Source: DASVUS01 sp036388675
Lineage (GTDB): Bacteria; Armatimonadota; Abditibacteriia; Abditibacteriales; Abditibacteriaceae
Assembly: GCA_036388675.1 (NCBI GenBank)
Contig: DASVRI010000013.1
Span: 212,893 to 276,892 of the forward strand
DNA length: 64,000 nt
Reading direction: 5' to 3'
Part shown: positions 1 to 9,503 of the stretch, in pieces
Layout: the number at the start of each line of letters is the position of its first letter
Numbering within the stretch: position 1 is the stretch's first letter
Made by a program: the position numbers and the translations under genes
Notes under the pieces: generated by a model
Database searches by the model: none
Seen by the model: only the letters and a program-made list of their open reading frames with translations
Told to the model about the DNA's origin: nothing

Positions 1-1857
1 GAGCTGTTGCGTAACGCCATTCAGGCGACATTGCAACGCTTGCAAGCCCCACCCTTTGCGGTCCTGTGGAGTACTCGTTCTATTGTGACGGCAGCGGTTG
101 TGCTGACGCCATTGGCCGATGGCCATACTCTGGCTGAAGGGCCGCCGTCGTGGTCGCAGGGGCCGCGCGGCCTGTATGGTTTCGGCGAAGGCATGGTGAG
201 CGGCGAACCCAGCAACCTGGCTTATACACTGCGCTGGGGCACCATGTTCGGCGCCGTCGATTACCTGGCGCCTGATGATATCGTGCAAGAAGTGGATGAC
301 GAGTCGTTGCCCACGCCGTTTGGCGCTTCAGGCGCGGCGCCGTCACGCAGCGTGTTGACACGCTACAATACTGTGCTGCTGCCTCAGGCTCTTTCCGTTT
401 CGCCCGAAATGACCTCGGCACTCACCAGCTACGTGGAACAGGGCGGCGTTGTCGTCGCCGACCTGGGATTGGGCGCCGCTCAAAGCAGCGGACAGACGCT
501 GGCTTTGCCGCCGCGTCTTGCCGCCCTGTTTGGCTTGCCGCCGGCCATGGCACTTTCCACAACTTCGTTCGATTTGCAAGCGCAGGCCGCCAACCCGCTC
601 TTTCCCATGTGGAGTCGCAACGCCGACAGCAGCAACACAATGCTTTCGGCTGGAAAATCTTCCGACGAAGCGGCTTTTCGAGGGCCGGTTGCCTATTTTG
701 CTTTGCCGCTGGCGCCCAACACCGTGATAATCGCATCGGCTCCGCCAACGGAAATTACAGCCGCCATAACACTGGCCGGAACGAGTACTCGCCAGCTTCA
801 TTCTCTGCTGACGCTGCATCCGGTGGGTGTTGGTGCGGCGGTTTTCGCGCCCTGGCAGTTGTGGAATACGTGGCGCGCCGACCATTTGGGATTCAGCACC
901 TTTCACAGCGATTTACTGATGCGTGGCGCCGGTGTCGCCGTGCTCACCTCTCCAGCCTTTGTACCGGCTCCCGGCCCGGCTATGGGAGGAGGCGCGCCGC
1001 TATCACCCGAAATCGTAAACTACGCCAATGCCATTGCGCTCATCAACCATCAACCGGCATCGACCGCACCGGCGCAACCCGAGGTCACGACACGCACTTC
1101 GGCGCAGATGCCGCCTGCAAACTCTCTCAACAGCACACCGGCGCCTGGCAGCATCGAAGGAGCTTCCGCGACGATGCAACACACTGCGGTGCGCACCGCT
1201 AACGCCGGCGACTTTTTGTGGAGCGAAGCCCTTGCTGTGTTCCTCCCGCCTGACAACGAGGATGCCGGAGCACAGTTGCCCTTAGCCACCGGACGCCCCG
1301 CTCCAGTGGCCGTGGCAGCCGAGGCAAATTCAGCCTATGCAACCAATTCAACTGCCGAGTACTCAGCCAGCACGCCTTATGTAACGCTGCATGCAAGCGT
1401 AAAAGCGGGCCAGACCAAGGTGCTGCGCCTGCTGCCTGTTCGCGTGCAAAACCCGACAAATGGAGTTGTGACCGCAACTGCGTCGCGCTACGAACCGCAG
1501 GCAATTCGTCTTGTGGTGTGGCCCAACAGCGCCACCGTTATGCCACGGGAAGACAACTACAAAGTGACGATTGCGCCGCCGGGAACCGTTCGCCTCACGG
1601 TGTTCGACGCGCCCAACTTCGTCGGCAACTACCGCGTCGCACCTGGTTCACGCCACCGCGTCTCCATCACCGATCTGGCCGCGCCGCCTGCCGCTCCACC
1701 TGTAGCAAACAAGAAGAATATGGGCAAGAACACTCCTGCTGCATCGCCGCAGCAACCGGCGCCCACAGTGCGCATCCTCACCGCCGACGCACAGGGCCGC
1801 CTCGCCATCGAAGCCAAGGGCGCCACGCTGCTGATTGATGTCGAGCCGGTGGGTTAA
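1..1857 (+). CDS. 3' part of a large protein with a GATase-like domain of the beta-galactosidase trimerisation type
   Basis: The frame is open from the first base of the window, so the true start probably lies upstream; a TTG at 7 is the first possible start inside. The visible 618 residues begin in mid-domain. A stretch around residues 115-160 (RYNTVLLPQALSVSPEM followed by a Tyr-Val-Glu-Gln-Gly-Gly turn and hydrophobic strand) resembles the class I glutamine amidotransferase-like domain found as the trimerisation domain of GH42 beta-galactosidases. The rest is rich in Ala, Pro, Ser and Thr, with a C-terminal beta-rich part. No catalytic residues are visible. A role in carbohydrate breakdown or at the cell surface is only inference. 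Two GAGTACTC copies lie within the first 800 bases and a third at 1357. Confidence 0.6.
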   Translation, partial: ELLRNAIQATLQRLQAPPFAVLWSTRSIVTAAVVLTPLADGHTLAEGPPSWSQGPRGLYGFGEGMVSGEPSNLAYTLRWGTMFGAVDYLAPDDIVQEVDDESLPTPFGASGAAPSRSVLTRYNTVLLPQALSVSPEMTSALTSYVEQGGVVVADLGLGAAQSSGQTLALPPRLAALFGLPPAMALSTTSFDLQAQAANPLFPMWSRNADSSNTMLSAGKSSDEAAFRGPVAYFALPLAPNTVIIASAPPTEITAAITLAGTSTRQLHSLLTLHPVGVGAAVFAPWQLWNTWRADHLGFSTFHSDLLMRGAGVAVLTSPAFVPAPGPAMGGGAPLSPEIVNYANAIALINHQPASTAPAQPEVTTRTSAQMPPANSLNSTPAPGSIEGASATMQHTAVRTANAGDFLWSEALAVFLPPDNEDAGAQLPLATGRPAPVAVAAEANSAYATNSTAEYSASTPYVTLHASVKAGQTKVLRLLPVRVQNPTNGVVTATASRYEPQAIRLVVWPNSATVMPREDNYKVTIAPPGTVRLTVFDAPNFVGNYRVAPGSRHRVSITDLAAPPAAPPVANKKNMGKNTPAASPQQPAPTVRILTADAQGRLAIEAKGATLLIDVEPVG

Positions 1858-1959
1858 GGCGACACGAATTGGGAGAACGAATTCCGCGCCGAGCGTAGCA
1901 TTACTCAAGAGAGCACAAATATTTCTAAGCACAGAACCATCATCGAGTATGTTCTACTT

Positions 1960-2316
1960 ATGGCGCCACTGTGCTTAGCATTGCTGGCCTTCTCATTGAA
2001 GAGAAGAACTGATGTTTATCGAGGACGGTTTACCGACGGCTTTGAAACCAGCAAATTTGTGCCATGTGGCAGCAGCGAGAAATGGTGGGCCAAAGGTAAT
2101 GTAGAGCCAATTTACCGAACGTTCTACCCGGATTATGATCGCAGTGGCTTACCGAGAGAGTTTCCAAACATCAGATTCAAAACGGGCTACGTGGAAGTAG
2201 AGGGAACTGTAACCTGGCGTGGCACCTACGGTCACATGGGTGAGTATGACCGAGAGATTCGCATCGAGAAGGTGATACAAGTGCGAAACAAGATCCCAAG
2301 CACCTGCCCCAGGTAA
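1960..2316 (+). CDS. small membrane-anchored protein of unknown function
   Basis: A 118-residue protein that I do not recognise. It starts with a hydrophobic segment (APLCLALLAFSL) followed by KRR, so it is probably an N-terminally anchored or secreted protein, followed by a polar domain with many Tyr, Trp and Arg residues. The start is uncertain: the same frame continues upstream through more hydrophobic codons (IIEYVLL) to an ATT at 1900, which would make a fuller membrane helix, and there is no clear ribosome site before the ATG at 1960. It converges on the glcD-like gene with 13 bases between the stops. Confidence 0.5.
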   Translation: MAPLCLALLAFSLKRRTDVYRGRFTDGFETSKFVPCGSSEKWWAKGNVEPIYRTFYPDYDRSGLPREFPNIRFKTGYVEVEGTVTWRGTYGHMGEYDREIRIEKVIQVRNKIPSTCPR

Positions 2317-2329
2317 GCGGGTTTGATTC

Positions 2330-3799
2330 TTACACCGGTGCGCCGCGCCTCAAATAGCCCATACCTTCAGTTACCGATTGAGCTGCATTGGAATAGGCTT
2401 TACCGACTTCCACGCAGCCGCGCGATGACGGCAACACCTTTGATGGATTGAACGAGTTGCGCGGGTTGAACACACTGCGCAGGTCGTGCATCACGGCCAG
2501 GGTTTCGGGCGTGAAGGCGTATTCCATCAGGTTGATTTTTTCGATGCCGATGCCGTGCTCGCCGGTGGCGCTGCCGCCGCGGTCGATGCAGCGCCGCAAG
2601 ATTTCTTCGCCCGCTTCGAGTACTCGGGGAAGCTGTGTGACATCGCGTTCATCGAATAAAATGCACGGATGCAGGTTGCCGTCGCCGGCGTGAAATACAT
2701 TGGCGCAAGTGACGCCGTGACGCGCCGCAATTTCTTTGATTTCCTTAAGAATCGGCGCAATTTGCGAGCGCGGCACCACGCCGTCTTGTGTTACATAGCT
2801 GGGTGTGATGCGGCCAATCGCACCGAAAGCGCCCTTGCGCGCTGCCCACAACAGCTTGCGTTCTTTATCGTCCTTGGCCAGTCGCACTTCACGCGCACCG
2901 GCATCTTTGCAAATTTGGGCCGCGCGCGCGGCTTCGGCAGCGGCGCCTTCTTTCAAGCCGTCGGTTTCAATCAGCAAAATGGCGGCTGCGTCCAGTGGAA
3001 AACCAAACTTGTAGGCCTGCTCGATGCAGGGCAAAAACACATCATCCAGCATTTCGAGAGCGGCGGGAATAATGCCCGCTGCGATGACGTCGGAAACGGC
3101 CTGCGCACCTTCATCGAAATCGTCAAAAATCGCGAGCATCGCATGGGCGCTTTGCGGCAGCTTCGTCAACTTTACCCAGGCGCGCGTCACAATGCCAAAC
3201 GTGCCCTCGCTGCCCACACAGGTGCCCAGCAAATCGTAGCCGGGCGCACCTTCGACCTTGCCGCCCAGCCACACAATGTCGCCATCGGGCGTGACAAGTT
3301 CCACGCCCAGTGTGTGATTGACCGTCACGCCATATTTGAGTGTGTGCGGCCCGCCCGAATTCACCGCGATGTTGCCCCCAATGGTACACGCCGCCTGCGA
3401 TGAGGGATCGGGCGCGAAACAAAAGCCCGCGGGTGACACCATCTGCGTCAGGTGAATATTGACGACACCGGCCTCGACCAGGGCGCAGCGATTGGGAATA
3501 TCGATCTCCACGATCTGGTTCATGCGCGTGAGAGAAAGCATCAGCGAATTTGTTTCGGCCAGTGAGCCGCCGGCCAGGCCGGTTCCCGCGCCGCGCGGCA
3601 CGATTGTCACGCCGTGACGATTGGCGCATTTCACCACTTCGGAAACGTGCTGAGTACTCGTGGGAAATACGACAGCCTGCGGGCGCTGCTTGGCTGCGAC
3701 ATAGGCATCGCACTCGTACACCATGAGTTCATCCGGCCCAGATATTACGCCGCCTTTACCAAGAATGCTTTGCAGTTCCTGAAGAAATGTTGTGTTCAT
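2330..3799 (-). CDS. glcD: FAD-linked oxidase, glycolate oxidase GlcD-like
   Basis: The product (489 residues from the ATG at 3799) belongs to the FAD-linked (S)-2-hydroxy-acid/D-lactate dehydrogenase family that includes the glycolate oxidase subunit GlcD. The PCMH-type FAD-binding domain occupies roughly residues 35-215, with the flavin-binding stretch PRGAGTGLAGGS and a proline-rich first strand (RPQAVVFPTS). The C-terminal FAD-oxidase domain ends with the conserved GEHGIGIEK motif. An upstream extension of the frame to 3877 is rejected because it would overlap the start of the divergent gene at 3856 and adds a basic, non-conserved leader. No glcE or glcF partner lies nearby, so it may act alone as a D-lactate or 2-hydroxyglutarate type dehydrogenase; the exact substrate cannot be read from the sequence. 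Confidence 0.9.
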   Translation of the reverse strand: MNTTFLQELQSILGKGGVISGPDELMVYECDAYVAAKQRPQAVVFPTSTQHVSEVVKCANRHGVTIVPRGAGTGLAGGSLAETNSLMLSLTRMNQIVEIDIPNRCALVEAGVVNIHLTQMVSPAGFCFAPDPSSQAACTIGGNIAVNSGGPHTLKYGVTVNHTLGVELVTPDGDIVWLGGKVEGAPGYDLLGTCVGSEGTFGIVTRAWVKLTKLPQSAHAMLAIFDDFDEGAQAVSDVIAAGIIPAALEMLDDVFLPCIEQAYKFGFPLDAAAILLIETDGLKEGAAAEAARAAQICKDAGAREVRLAKDDKERKLLWAARKGAFGAIGRITPSYVTQDGVVPRSQIAPILKEIKEIAARHGVTCANVFHAGDGNLHPCILFDERDVTQLPRVLEAGEEILRRCIDRGGSATGEHGIGIEKINLMEYAFTPETLAVMHDLRSVFNPRNSFNPSKVLPSSRGCVEVGKAYSNAAQSVTEGMGYLRRGAPV

Positions 3800-3855
3800 A
3801 AGTTTGGAGCGGCGATGAATTTGCATCACCGGCTTTACACTGAAGGAGTTTAGCC

Positions 3856-4179
3856 ATGATTTCCGACGACATCTCAATGGACACCGGCAATAACACGCCG
3901 CAAAGCGCTCAGAAGGACGCGCGTCGCGATGTGCCGGTCGATGTTTCTTACGTCATCGACAATCCCGACATCGAAGACGATTCGCTGCCGCTCGATGGTA
4001 GCATCACAACCAAAGACACCGAACCGACCGATCAAAGCGGCCTGCATCCCGACGAGGGTCGCATTTTGCGCGGCTCCGAAGCCAGCCAGACTGCGGAACA
4101 GGCCGTCGATGTTTCAACCGTGCCGCCACCCGACGCCATGAGTGATAATCAAACTGCGAATACATTGAACGATTCGTAG
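3856..4179 (+). CDS. small acidic protein of unknown function
   Basis: A 107-residue, strongly acidic and polar protein (many Asp, Thr, Ser and Gln) with no hydrophobic core, likely disordered. I recognise no family. It has a good ribosome site (AAGGAG at 3842-3847) before the ATG, which supports translation. It is divergent from the glcD-like gene, with 56 bases between the starts that must hold both promoters. Confidence 0.6.
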   Translation: MISDDISMDTGNNTPQSAQKDARRDVPVDVSYVIDNPDIEDDSLPLDGSITTKDTEPTDQSGLHPDEGRILRGSEASQTAEQAVDVSTVPPPDAMSDNQTANTLNDS

Positions 4180-4225
4180 CACGCCTTATAGTTACGTGAC
4201 GCCGCTTGTGTTACTTCTCACCAGT

Positions 4226-6424
4226 TCACGGAGTACTCGCGGCGGCGATTTGCATTTGCGCAGCGTGTCCGCGACGTTGCGACAGTAACCACTCGTAGAA
4301 ACTCGGGTTGCTGTAGGCGTTCTCCCAGCTTTCGACATGGCCTGCACCGGGATAAACGGTCAGCTTAAACGTTGCATTGTATTTTTCCAGCGCAGCTTTA
4401 AGTGGCTGCGACAGTTCGAGATAATCACCATCTTTTTCGCCGATGAACCACCATGTAGGTAACTCGCGAGTATCTACCGCCGCGAATTTGTTGCCGGGCG
4501 AAGCGATAGGTGCAATTGCGGCAAAGCGTTCGGGCGTTTCCGTGGCCAGGTTCCACGTGCCGCTGCCCCCCATACTGAGGCCGGTCAGATAAACACGGTC
4601 TGCATCCACGCGATATTTTGCCATCACTTCGTCTAACAGGTCGTTAAGTTGCGCGGGCACCCAGCGCTCACCAGCGGGACATTGCGGCGAAACGATGATG
4701 AATGGGAACTTCTGCCCCGCAGCAGCCAGCTTCGGAGGGCCATGCTGGCGAACGGCTTGCAAGTTATCGCCGCGTTCACCGCTGCCGTGCAGAAACAACA
4801 TTAAAGGCCAGCGTTCTCCCGCAGCGGCGTTATAACCCTGCGGCAAATCAACGAGATATTTAAGTGGCTTCACGTCTCCGATTTTCTTCTTCAGGCCATA
4901 CCACCAACGCTGGTCTTTGCGCCCTACCTGGTCGCGCAGATGCACACCGTTTCCTGGTTGCAGCTCGCTCAGCCCGGCCAGTAATACAGCGCTGCCCGGT
5001 TGAGTCGAGAAACTACCAACAAAAATGTCACGCAATTCCTGGCTCACCATTTCCGGCTGTTCTGTCATCACCTCGCCGGCGATACCGAGTTCTTCGGGGA
5101 AACGAGCGCTGAATGGTGCGTCGTGTTTGTTGAAGTTCAGCGGCGCCGGCTGGCGAAACAGCGTCACATAGCGTTTGGAAACCTTGCCGTCTTCGGTCTT
5201 GATTTCGACAACCGCTCCGTAGCGCCCCGCAGTCTGTGCCGTTTGGACGACATTGAATTGTCTGTCGTAAAACGTTGTTTTCAATGTGTAGGGCCCCACA
5301 GCATCTTCGACAAACGATGGTTGTTCAAAGTCAACGCGCGGGAACGTTTCGTTCGCAAAGACAAACGGCGAAAAGCGCAAAGGCGCGTCACGCAATGCGG
5401 CCCTGCGCGCTTCTTCGATGTCGGGCAATTGCAGCGTTCTCACCAGGCGGTTCCCGACCAGCACCGACAACGCCCCATAACCCTTACCGCGCGGCGGCAT
5501 CGGCAGCAGCACACGCGCTCGCGCCTGCCCGTCCTGAGCCAGCAGTTGTCCCGTTGCCAGCCCGCGATTACCCTCGCGCACGAGTACTCGACGAGCGTTT
5601 AATTCTTCATCGGCGACAACATCAACCACAGCACGACGAAACCGTTCATAACGTGCGGCTGCTGCAACTTGCACCGCGGGACTTGCGGAACCAGCCAATC
5701 GCAAACGATGCATCTTCGTGGTGTCGGACAAAGCGCCGGGCTCAGGAAACCAGAAAAGTCGCGTGCGCGCTTCAGCACCATCGCTGTCGTTGAGAACGAT
5801 TTGAAATGCGATTTCGCGTCCGGCGGCGGGAGCAATGCCCAGATTCTTCCATGGCAGCAACGCTTCGAGTGTGTAGCCCTCTTCGTTTTGCCAACGCGCG
5901 ACTTGAGTACTCAGAGCTTGTGTTATGAGCGTTGTGTTCTTGCGATTGTCGATGATGCGCGTGCGCAGATTTGTATGGAACGCATCAATGCCGGGGCTGA
6001 TGACGATTTGATAGGAATCGCTGCCGCCCAGAGCCGAGGCAATAAACACTTCAAGCGAATCTTTGTCCCAGAAGTTGTCACTCTTTTCTTCACGCGCCAC
6101 ATCATCGCGCACCTGAACAAAAACCAGCAGGCCGCGCGCATCCCAGGCCAACTGAAGCGATGCACTGGCATCCGAAGCGAGTGGAAACGTGTCTGTAGTG
6201 GGAGTCAGCGCCCCGACGCGAAAGCCGCGCCCGTTCCAATCTGCGCCGCGCCCGTCGATTGTCACATCGTTCAAACGTGGAATGTCGAAGAGTGGCGTTT
6301 TCGCAACGGAAGTCACTTTGCCCGCAGCAGATTCAGCGGCCTCTGCGTCAACGGTTTGCACGACAGCACACGTCAAAATCGCCACAACACACGACACCAT
6401 CTTTCCCGGTGTAGCAAGATTCAT
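4226..6424 (-). CDS. secreted esterase with CBM9-like N-terminal domain and alpha/beta-hydrolase C-terminal domain
   Basis: A 732-residue exported protein. Residues 1-28 form a signal peptide (hydrophobic run VSCVVAILTCAVV, then VDAEAA). Residues about 47-245 match the CBM9-like/DOMON-type sugar-binding fold (DGRGADW, WDARGLLVFVQV, DNFWDKDSLEVFI). Residues about 515-720 form an alpha/beta hydrolase of the PHB-depolymerase/feruloyl-esterase type: oxyanion-side FLHGSGERGDN, nucleophile elbow GLSMGG (Ser617), probable acid in GEKDGD and His in GAGHVES (about 696). The architecture is typical of secreted carbohydrate esterases that remove acyl or acetyl groups from plant or microbial polysaccharides; the substrate is inference. 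AAGGAG precedes the ATG. It stands alone, with a gap of 52 bases to the next gene upstream. Confidence 0.85.
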   Translation of the reverse strand: MNLATPGKMVSCVVAILTCAVVQTVDAEAAESAAGKVTSVAKTPLFDIPRLNDVTIDGRGADWNGRGFRVGALTPTTDTFPLASDASASLQLAWDARGLLVFVQVRDDVAREEKSDNFWDKDSLEVFIASALGGSDSYQIVISPGIDAFHTNLRTRIIDNRKNTTLITQALSTQVARWQNEEGYTLEALLPWKNLGIAPAAGREIAFQIVLNDSDGAEARTRLFWFPEPGALSDTTKMHRLRLAGSASPAVQVAAAARYERFRRAVVDVVADEELNARRVLVREGNRGLATGQLLAQDGQARARVLLPMPPRGKGYGALSVLVGNRLVRTLQLPDIEEARRAALRDAPLRFSPFVFANETFPRVDFEQPSFVEDAVGPYTLKTTFYDRQFNVVQTAQTAGRYGAVVEIKTEDGKVSKRYVTLFRQPAPLNFNKHDAPFSARFPEELGIAGEVMTEQPEMVSQELRDIFVGSFSTQPGSAVLLAGLSELQPGNGVHLRDQVGRKDQRWWYGLKKKIGDVKPLKYLVDLPQGYNAAAGERWPLMLFLHGSGERGDNLQAVRQHGPPKLAAAGQKFPFIIVSPQCPAGERWVPAQLNDLLDEVMAKYRVDADRVYLTGLSMGGSGTWNLATETPERFAAIAPIASPGNKFAAVDTRELPTWWFIGEKDGDYLELSQPLKAALEKYNATFKLTVYPGAGHVESWENAYSNPSFYEWLLSQRRGHAAQMQIAAASTP

Positions 6425-6476
6425 CGACAGCTCCTTACGGATCGGTTTGCGCGGCCATGCAAAGGTAATACTGAAT

Positions 6477-7610
6477 TTATATGAGAGGAAGGCCCACTGC
6501 TTGCGCCCATTCCTGGTAGGCTATGGGCGAGATTTCGCTGGGCTTGATTTCGCTGCGCCCCCCCCAGAATACGTTGGTGTAACCCACCGGAATGCCGACG
6601 CTTTCCAGGTGAGCATCAATGGCGCGTTTGTGTTCGAGCACGAGTTTCTTGTCGGTGCCATGCGCCACGCCCATGATGTTGACGTTCTTGAACTCCGGCC
6701 CGCCTTCGCGCCAGTAAGCGTGCGTCATGATGTGAAAGCGACCGACTTCGCGGCCCGCTTCAATTTCGCGACCCGGCGGCACGGCCCAGTGGAAGAGCGC
6801 ATTGAAACGCGTCACGCGCTCGCCCGAAGCGAGTGGCTTGACATGCTCCAGAAACGTCGAGAAGCGCCCGATGACACCACGTCCGCTCAAAGATTTGGCG
6901 ATACGCTCGAACTCAGCGAGCGAAACTCCGGCTTCATCGGCGCGCGCCTGCCACAGATTTTCTGTCAGTTCATCCGGTTCGAACTCGCGTTTAAGCGCCA
7001 CGAGTACTCGCCACTCCTGCGGCGAAAGCTGCACAATTTTGGTGTCTTTAACTTCGGCCAGCTCATCGGCTTTGCTGCCTGGCTCCATGCCGCGCCGCCG
7101 CATGTGCCCAACGCCCAGTGCAAACAAACGCTTCGCCGGCATGGAGCGAAACGCCGTGGCGCCGGTTTGCGCGCAAAGCCACTCGCAATGGCGCTGCATC
7201 GAAAAATCCTGCGGCACTTTCAAGGTCGTCCATAAGCGATAGCGCGCACCGGCAATGTCGGCATCGGTCGAACGGATCACAACATGGCCGGAAAACGGAT
7301 CGTTGGCAAACATCCAATCGAATGCCGCAGAAAGCTTTTCTTCCGGCACCTGCCACGCCACGAGAGCACCCGGCGCGAGGTTAGTAGCCATCAAGGTTTG
7401 GCGCACGCGACGAATGGTGCCCGCCTGCAGCATGGCACGCACGCGTTCGAGTACTCGCTCGCGCGGCACACCCGATAAACGGGCGATTTCACTAAACGGA
7501 TCGAGATGAAAGCCTTGAATGCGGTCTTCCGAAACAGCCAGGATCTGCGCGTTGATAGCGTCGGCTAAATCAGTGGGAGTTGAATAGGTTACAGCTTCTG
7601 TTGAAGTCAT
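6477..7610 (-). CDS. fused siroheme decarboxylase, AhbA-AhbB/NirDL type (Lrp/AsnC-like fold)
   Basis: Two Lrp/AsnC-like halves in one 377-residue chain. The first half has a winged-helix segment (FSEIARLSGVPRERVLERV, then GTIRRVRQT) and a ferredoxin-like part; the second repeats this from about residue 175 (LSPQEWRVLVALKREFEPDE, then GRGVIGRFSTFLEHV). The regulatory-looking HTH plus the histidine-rich second half (FHIMTHAYWREGG, NVNIMGVAHG) match siroheme decarboxylases, which convert siroheme to didecarboxysiroheme in the alternative haem and haem d1 routes. AhbA and AhbB are usually separate; fused forms are known as NirDL. The ATG at 7610 overlaps the upstream amidohydrolase stop as ATGA, so the two are translationally coupled; a longer frame to 7640 would run into that gene. 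No other haem gene is in the window. Confidence 0.75.
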   Translation of the reverse strand: MTSTEAVTYSTPTDLADAINAQILAVSEDRIQGFHLDPFSEIARLSGVPRERVLERVRAMLQAGTIRRVRQTLMATNLAPGALVAWQVPEEKLSAAFDWMFANDPFSGHVVIRSTDADIAGARYRLWTTLKVPQDFSMQRHCEWLCAQTGATAFRSMPAKRLFALGVGHMRRRGMEPGSKADELAEVKDTKIVQLSPQEWRVLVALKREFEPDELTENLWQARADEAGVSLAEFERIAKSLSGRGVIGRFSTFLEHVKPLASGERVTRFNALFHWAVPPGREIEAGREVGRFHIMTHAYWREGGPEFKNVNIMGVAHGTDKKLVLEHKRAIDAHLESVGIPVGYTNVFWGGRSEIKPSEISPIAYQEWAQAVGLPLI

Positions 7611-8812
7611 GATCTCAAACATTCTTTTACAGCGGCGCACATGGTCTGTGCACCGATTTCGAGTGCGCGCTCGTCGATGTTGAAGCGCTCATGGTGGTGA
7701 GGATAAACGGCGTCGATAGCGGAGTTGCGTCCGCCCACGAAAAAGTAGCAGCCCGGAATTTGTTGCAGCACGAGCGAAAAGTCTTCCGAGCCCATAGTCG
7801 GTTCAAACTCCAGCACGTTCTCTGCGCCGACAACGGTTGCGGCGGCGCGGCGCACGCGTTCAGTTACGCACGCGTCATTCACCGTGGCCGGAAAACCAAC
7901 TTCATATTCAAACTCGCCGCGAGCACCAAAGGCACGGGGCAACTCTTCGCAAATCTCGCGGCAGCGGCGCTCCAGTGTGCTGCGCACCGTTTCATCGAAA
8001 GCGCGCACCGTTCCCTCGATCAACGCCTCGTTCGGAATGACATTGAATGCACTTCCCGCCCACACTTTGCCCACCGTCACAACAGCCGGCTGTAGCGGAC
8101 TGATGTTGCGCGAGATCGTAGTCTGCAAGCCGAGCACAATCTGCGACGCGATCACCACCGGGTCGATGGTTTGATGCGGCATCGCGCCGTGCCCGCCTTT
8201 GCCGATGATGCGCGCACGAAACGTATCGGCGCTGGCCATCAGCGGCCCGACGCGCGTCGCGACTTTGCCGGCTTCGATGTCGCTCCACACGTGCAGCGCC
8301 AGAGCGAAATCGGGTTTCGGGTCATCCAGCAAACCATCGTCGATCATGCGACCGGCGCCGCCCAAACCTTCTTCCGCCGGTTGGAACATGAACTTTATGG
8401 TGCCGGCGAGATTCTCTTTTTCCGCCGCCAGCAGGCGCGCCACGGTGAGCGCTGTCGCGGTATGAGCATCGTGGCCACAGGCGTGCATCTTTCCGGCAAT
8501 GCTCGATTTCCACTGCCAGTCGTTTTTCTCATCGACCGGCAGCGCGTCCATGTCGGCGCGAACCAACACAACAGGGCCGGGCTTGCCACCTTTGAGAATT
8601 CCCACCACACCCGTTACACCGAGTCCGGTGCGCACTTCGAGTCCCAACGCGCGCAACCGCTGCTCCACAATGCCCGATGTGCGCACTTCTTCGAAACCAA
8701 GTTCCGGGTGTTCATGAAAGTCGCGGCGCAGTGCAACGATGTCCTGCTGCCACGGCAAATCGAGCGAAGGCGCGATGAATTTGTCTTTCAGGTTGTCTGT
8801 GCTGCTAATCAT
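7607..8812 (-). CDS. M20 family amidohydrolase (hippurate/indole-acetyl-amino-acid hydrolase type)
   Basis: A 401-residue metal-dependent amidohydrolase of the M20D group. Typical features are LRRDFHEHPELGFEE near residue 28, the metal ligands in MHACGHDAHTATAL (about residue 110), the Glu pair in FQPAEEGLGGAG, and a C-terminal MGSEDFS. The family removes acyl groups from N-acyl amino acids or releases amino acids from conjugates in the cytoplasm. Its stop overlaps the start of the siroheme decarboxylase gene, which suggests a shared transcript, but no functional link is obvious. Confidence 0.9.
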   Translation of the reverse strand: MISSTDNLKDKFIAPSLDLPWQQDIVALRRDFHEHPELGFEEVRTSGIVEQRLRALGLEVRTGLGVTGVVGILKGGKPGPVVLVRADMDALPVDEKNDWQWKSSIAGKMHACGHDAHTATALTVARLLAAEKENLAGTIKFMFQPAEEGLGGAGRMIDDGLLDDPKPDFALALHVWSDIEAGKVATRVGPLMASADTFRARIIGKGGHGAMPHQTIDPVVIASQIVLGLQTTISRNISPLQPAVVTVGKVWAGSAFNVIPNEALIEGTVRAFDETVRSTLERRCREICEELPRAFGARGEFEYEVGFPATVNDACVTERVRRAAATVVGAENVLEFEPTMGSEDFSLVLQQIPGCYFFVGGRNSAIDAVYPHHHERFNIDERALEIGAQTMCAAVKECLRS

Positions 8813-8834
8813 GAAGCGCCTCCGAGTACTCGCA

Positions 8835-9500
8835 TTACAAATTGCCGTTGCCGCGAATCAAGTTCATCATTTCCATGCGTGTCGGCAGGTCCTGGAAAGC
8901 GCCACGCATTGCACTGGTCGTCATTTTCGAGTGCTGCTTTTCCACGCCGCGCATCACCATGCATAAATGCACACCTTCGGCGACAACGCCCACGCCGCTT
9001 GGCTGTAACGCTTCTTCAATCGCATCGGCGATCTGGTTCGTCATGCGTTCCTGCACCTGCAAACGTCGCGCGAACATATCGACGATGCGCGCCAGCTTTG
9101 AAACGCCGACGATTTTGCCACTGGGAATGTAGGCGACGTGACACTTACCGTAGAACGGCAGCAGGTGGTGTTCACATAGGCTGTAGAATTCAATGTCGCG
9201 CAACAACACCATGTTGTTGTTATCTTCTTCGAAGATGGCGTTGTTGAGAATCTTGTCGAGGCTTTGCGTGTAGCCCTGCGTCAGGAACTTCATCGCAGTT
9301 GCGGCGCGCGCCGGAGTCTTCAACAACCCTTCGCGCGATGGATCTTCGCCCACACCTTCGAGAATGCGGCGATACTGCTCGCTCAAGTCGTCGATTTGCC
9401 CGATCTTTTGTTCTTTGCCCTGTCCGGTTAAGTCGGTGACGGTGCCGCCGCCTGAAGCGCCCGCTTGAGTACTCGCTTCGTTATCGTGATTGGTGGACAA
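8835..9500 (-). CDS. folE: GTP cyclohydrolase I
   Basis: The 221-residue product is GTP cyclohydrolase I, which opens GTP to 7,8-dihydroneopterin triphosphate for folate, biopterin or queuosine. Diagnostic are the zinc ligands Cys-Glu-His-His in YSLCEHHLLPF, the downstream Cys in VHLCMVMRGV and the conserved stretch GKCHVAYIPSGKIVGVSKL. The N-terminal 35 residues are a polar, Gly/Gln-rich tail. The start is a TTG at 9500 with GGAGG eight bases upstream. It follows the pterin synthase gene with a gap of only 3 bases, so the two are co-transcribed. Confidence 0.96.
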   Translation of the reverse strand: MSTNHDNEASTQAGASGGGTVTDLTGQGKEQKIGQIDDLSEQYRRILEGVGEDPSREGLLKTPARAATAMKFLTQGYTQSLDKILNNAIFEEDNNNMVLLRDIEFYSLCEHHLLPFYGKCHVAYIPSGKIVGVSKLARIVDMFARRLQVQERMTNQIADAIEEALQPSGVGVVAEGVHLCMVMRGVEKQHSKMTTSAMRGAFQDLPTRMEMMNLIRGNGNL

Positions 9501-9503
9501 CGT

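Noticed and set aside
2669..3403. Long plus-strand frame over the glcD-like gene
   Set aside because: It is opposite a clear GlcD protein and has no domain or ribosome site; it is a shadow of the minus-strand gene.
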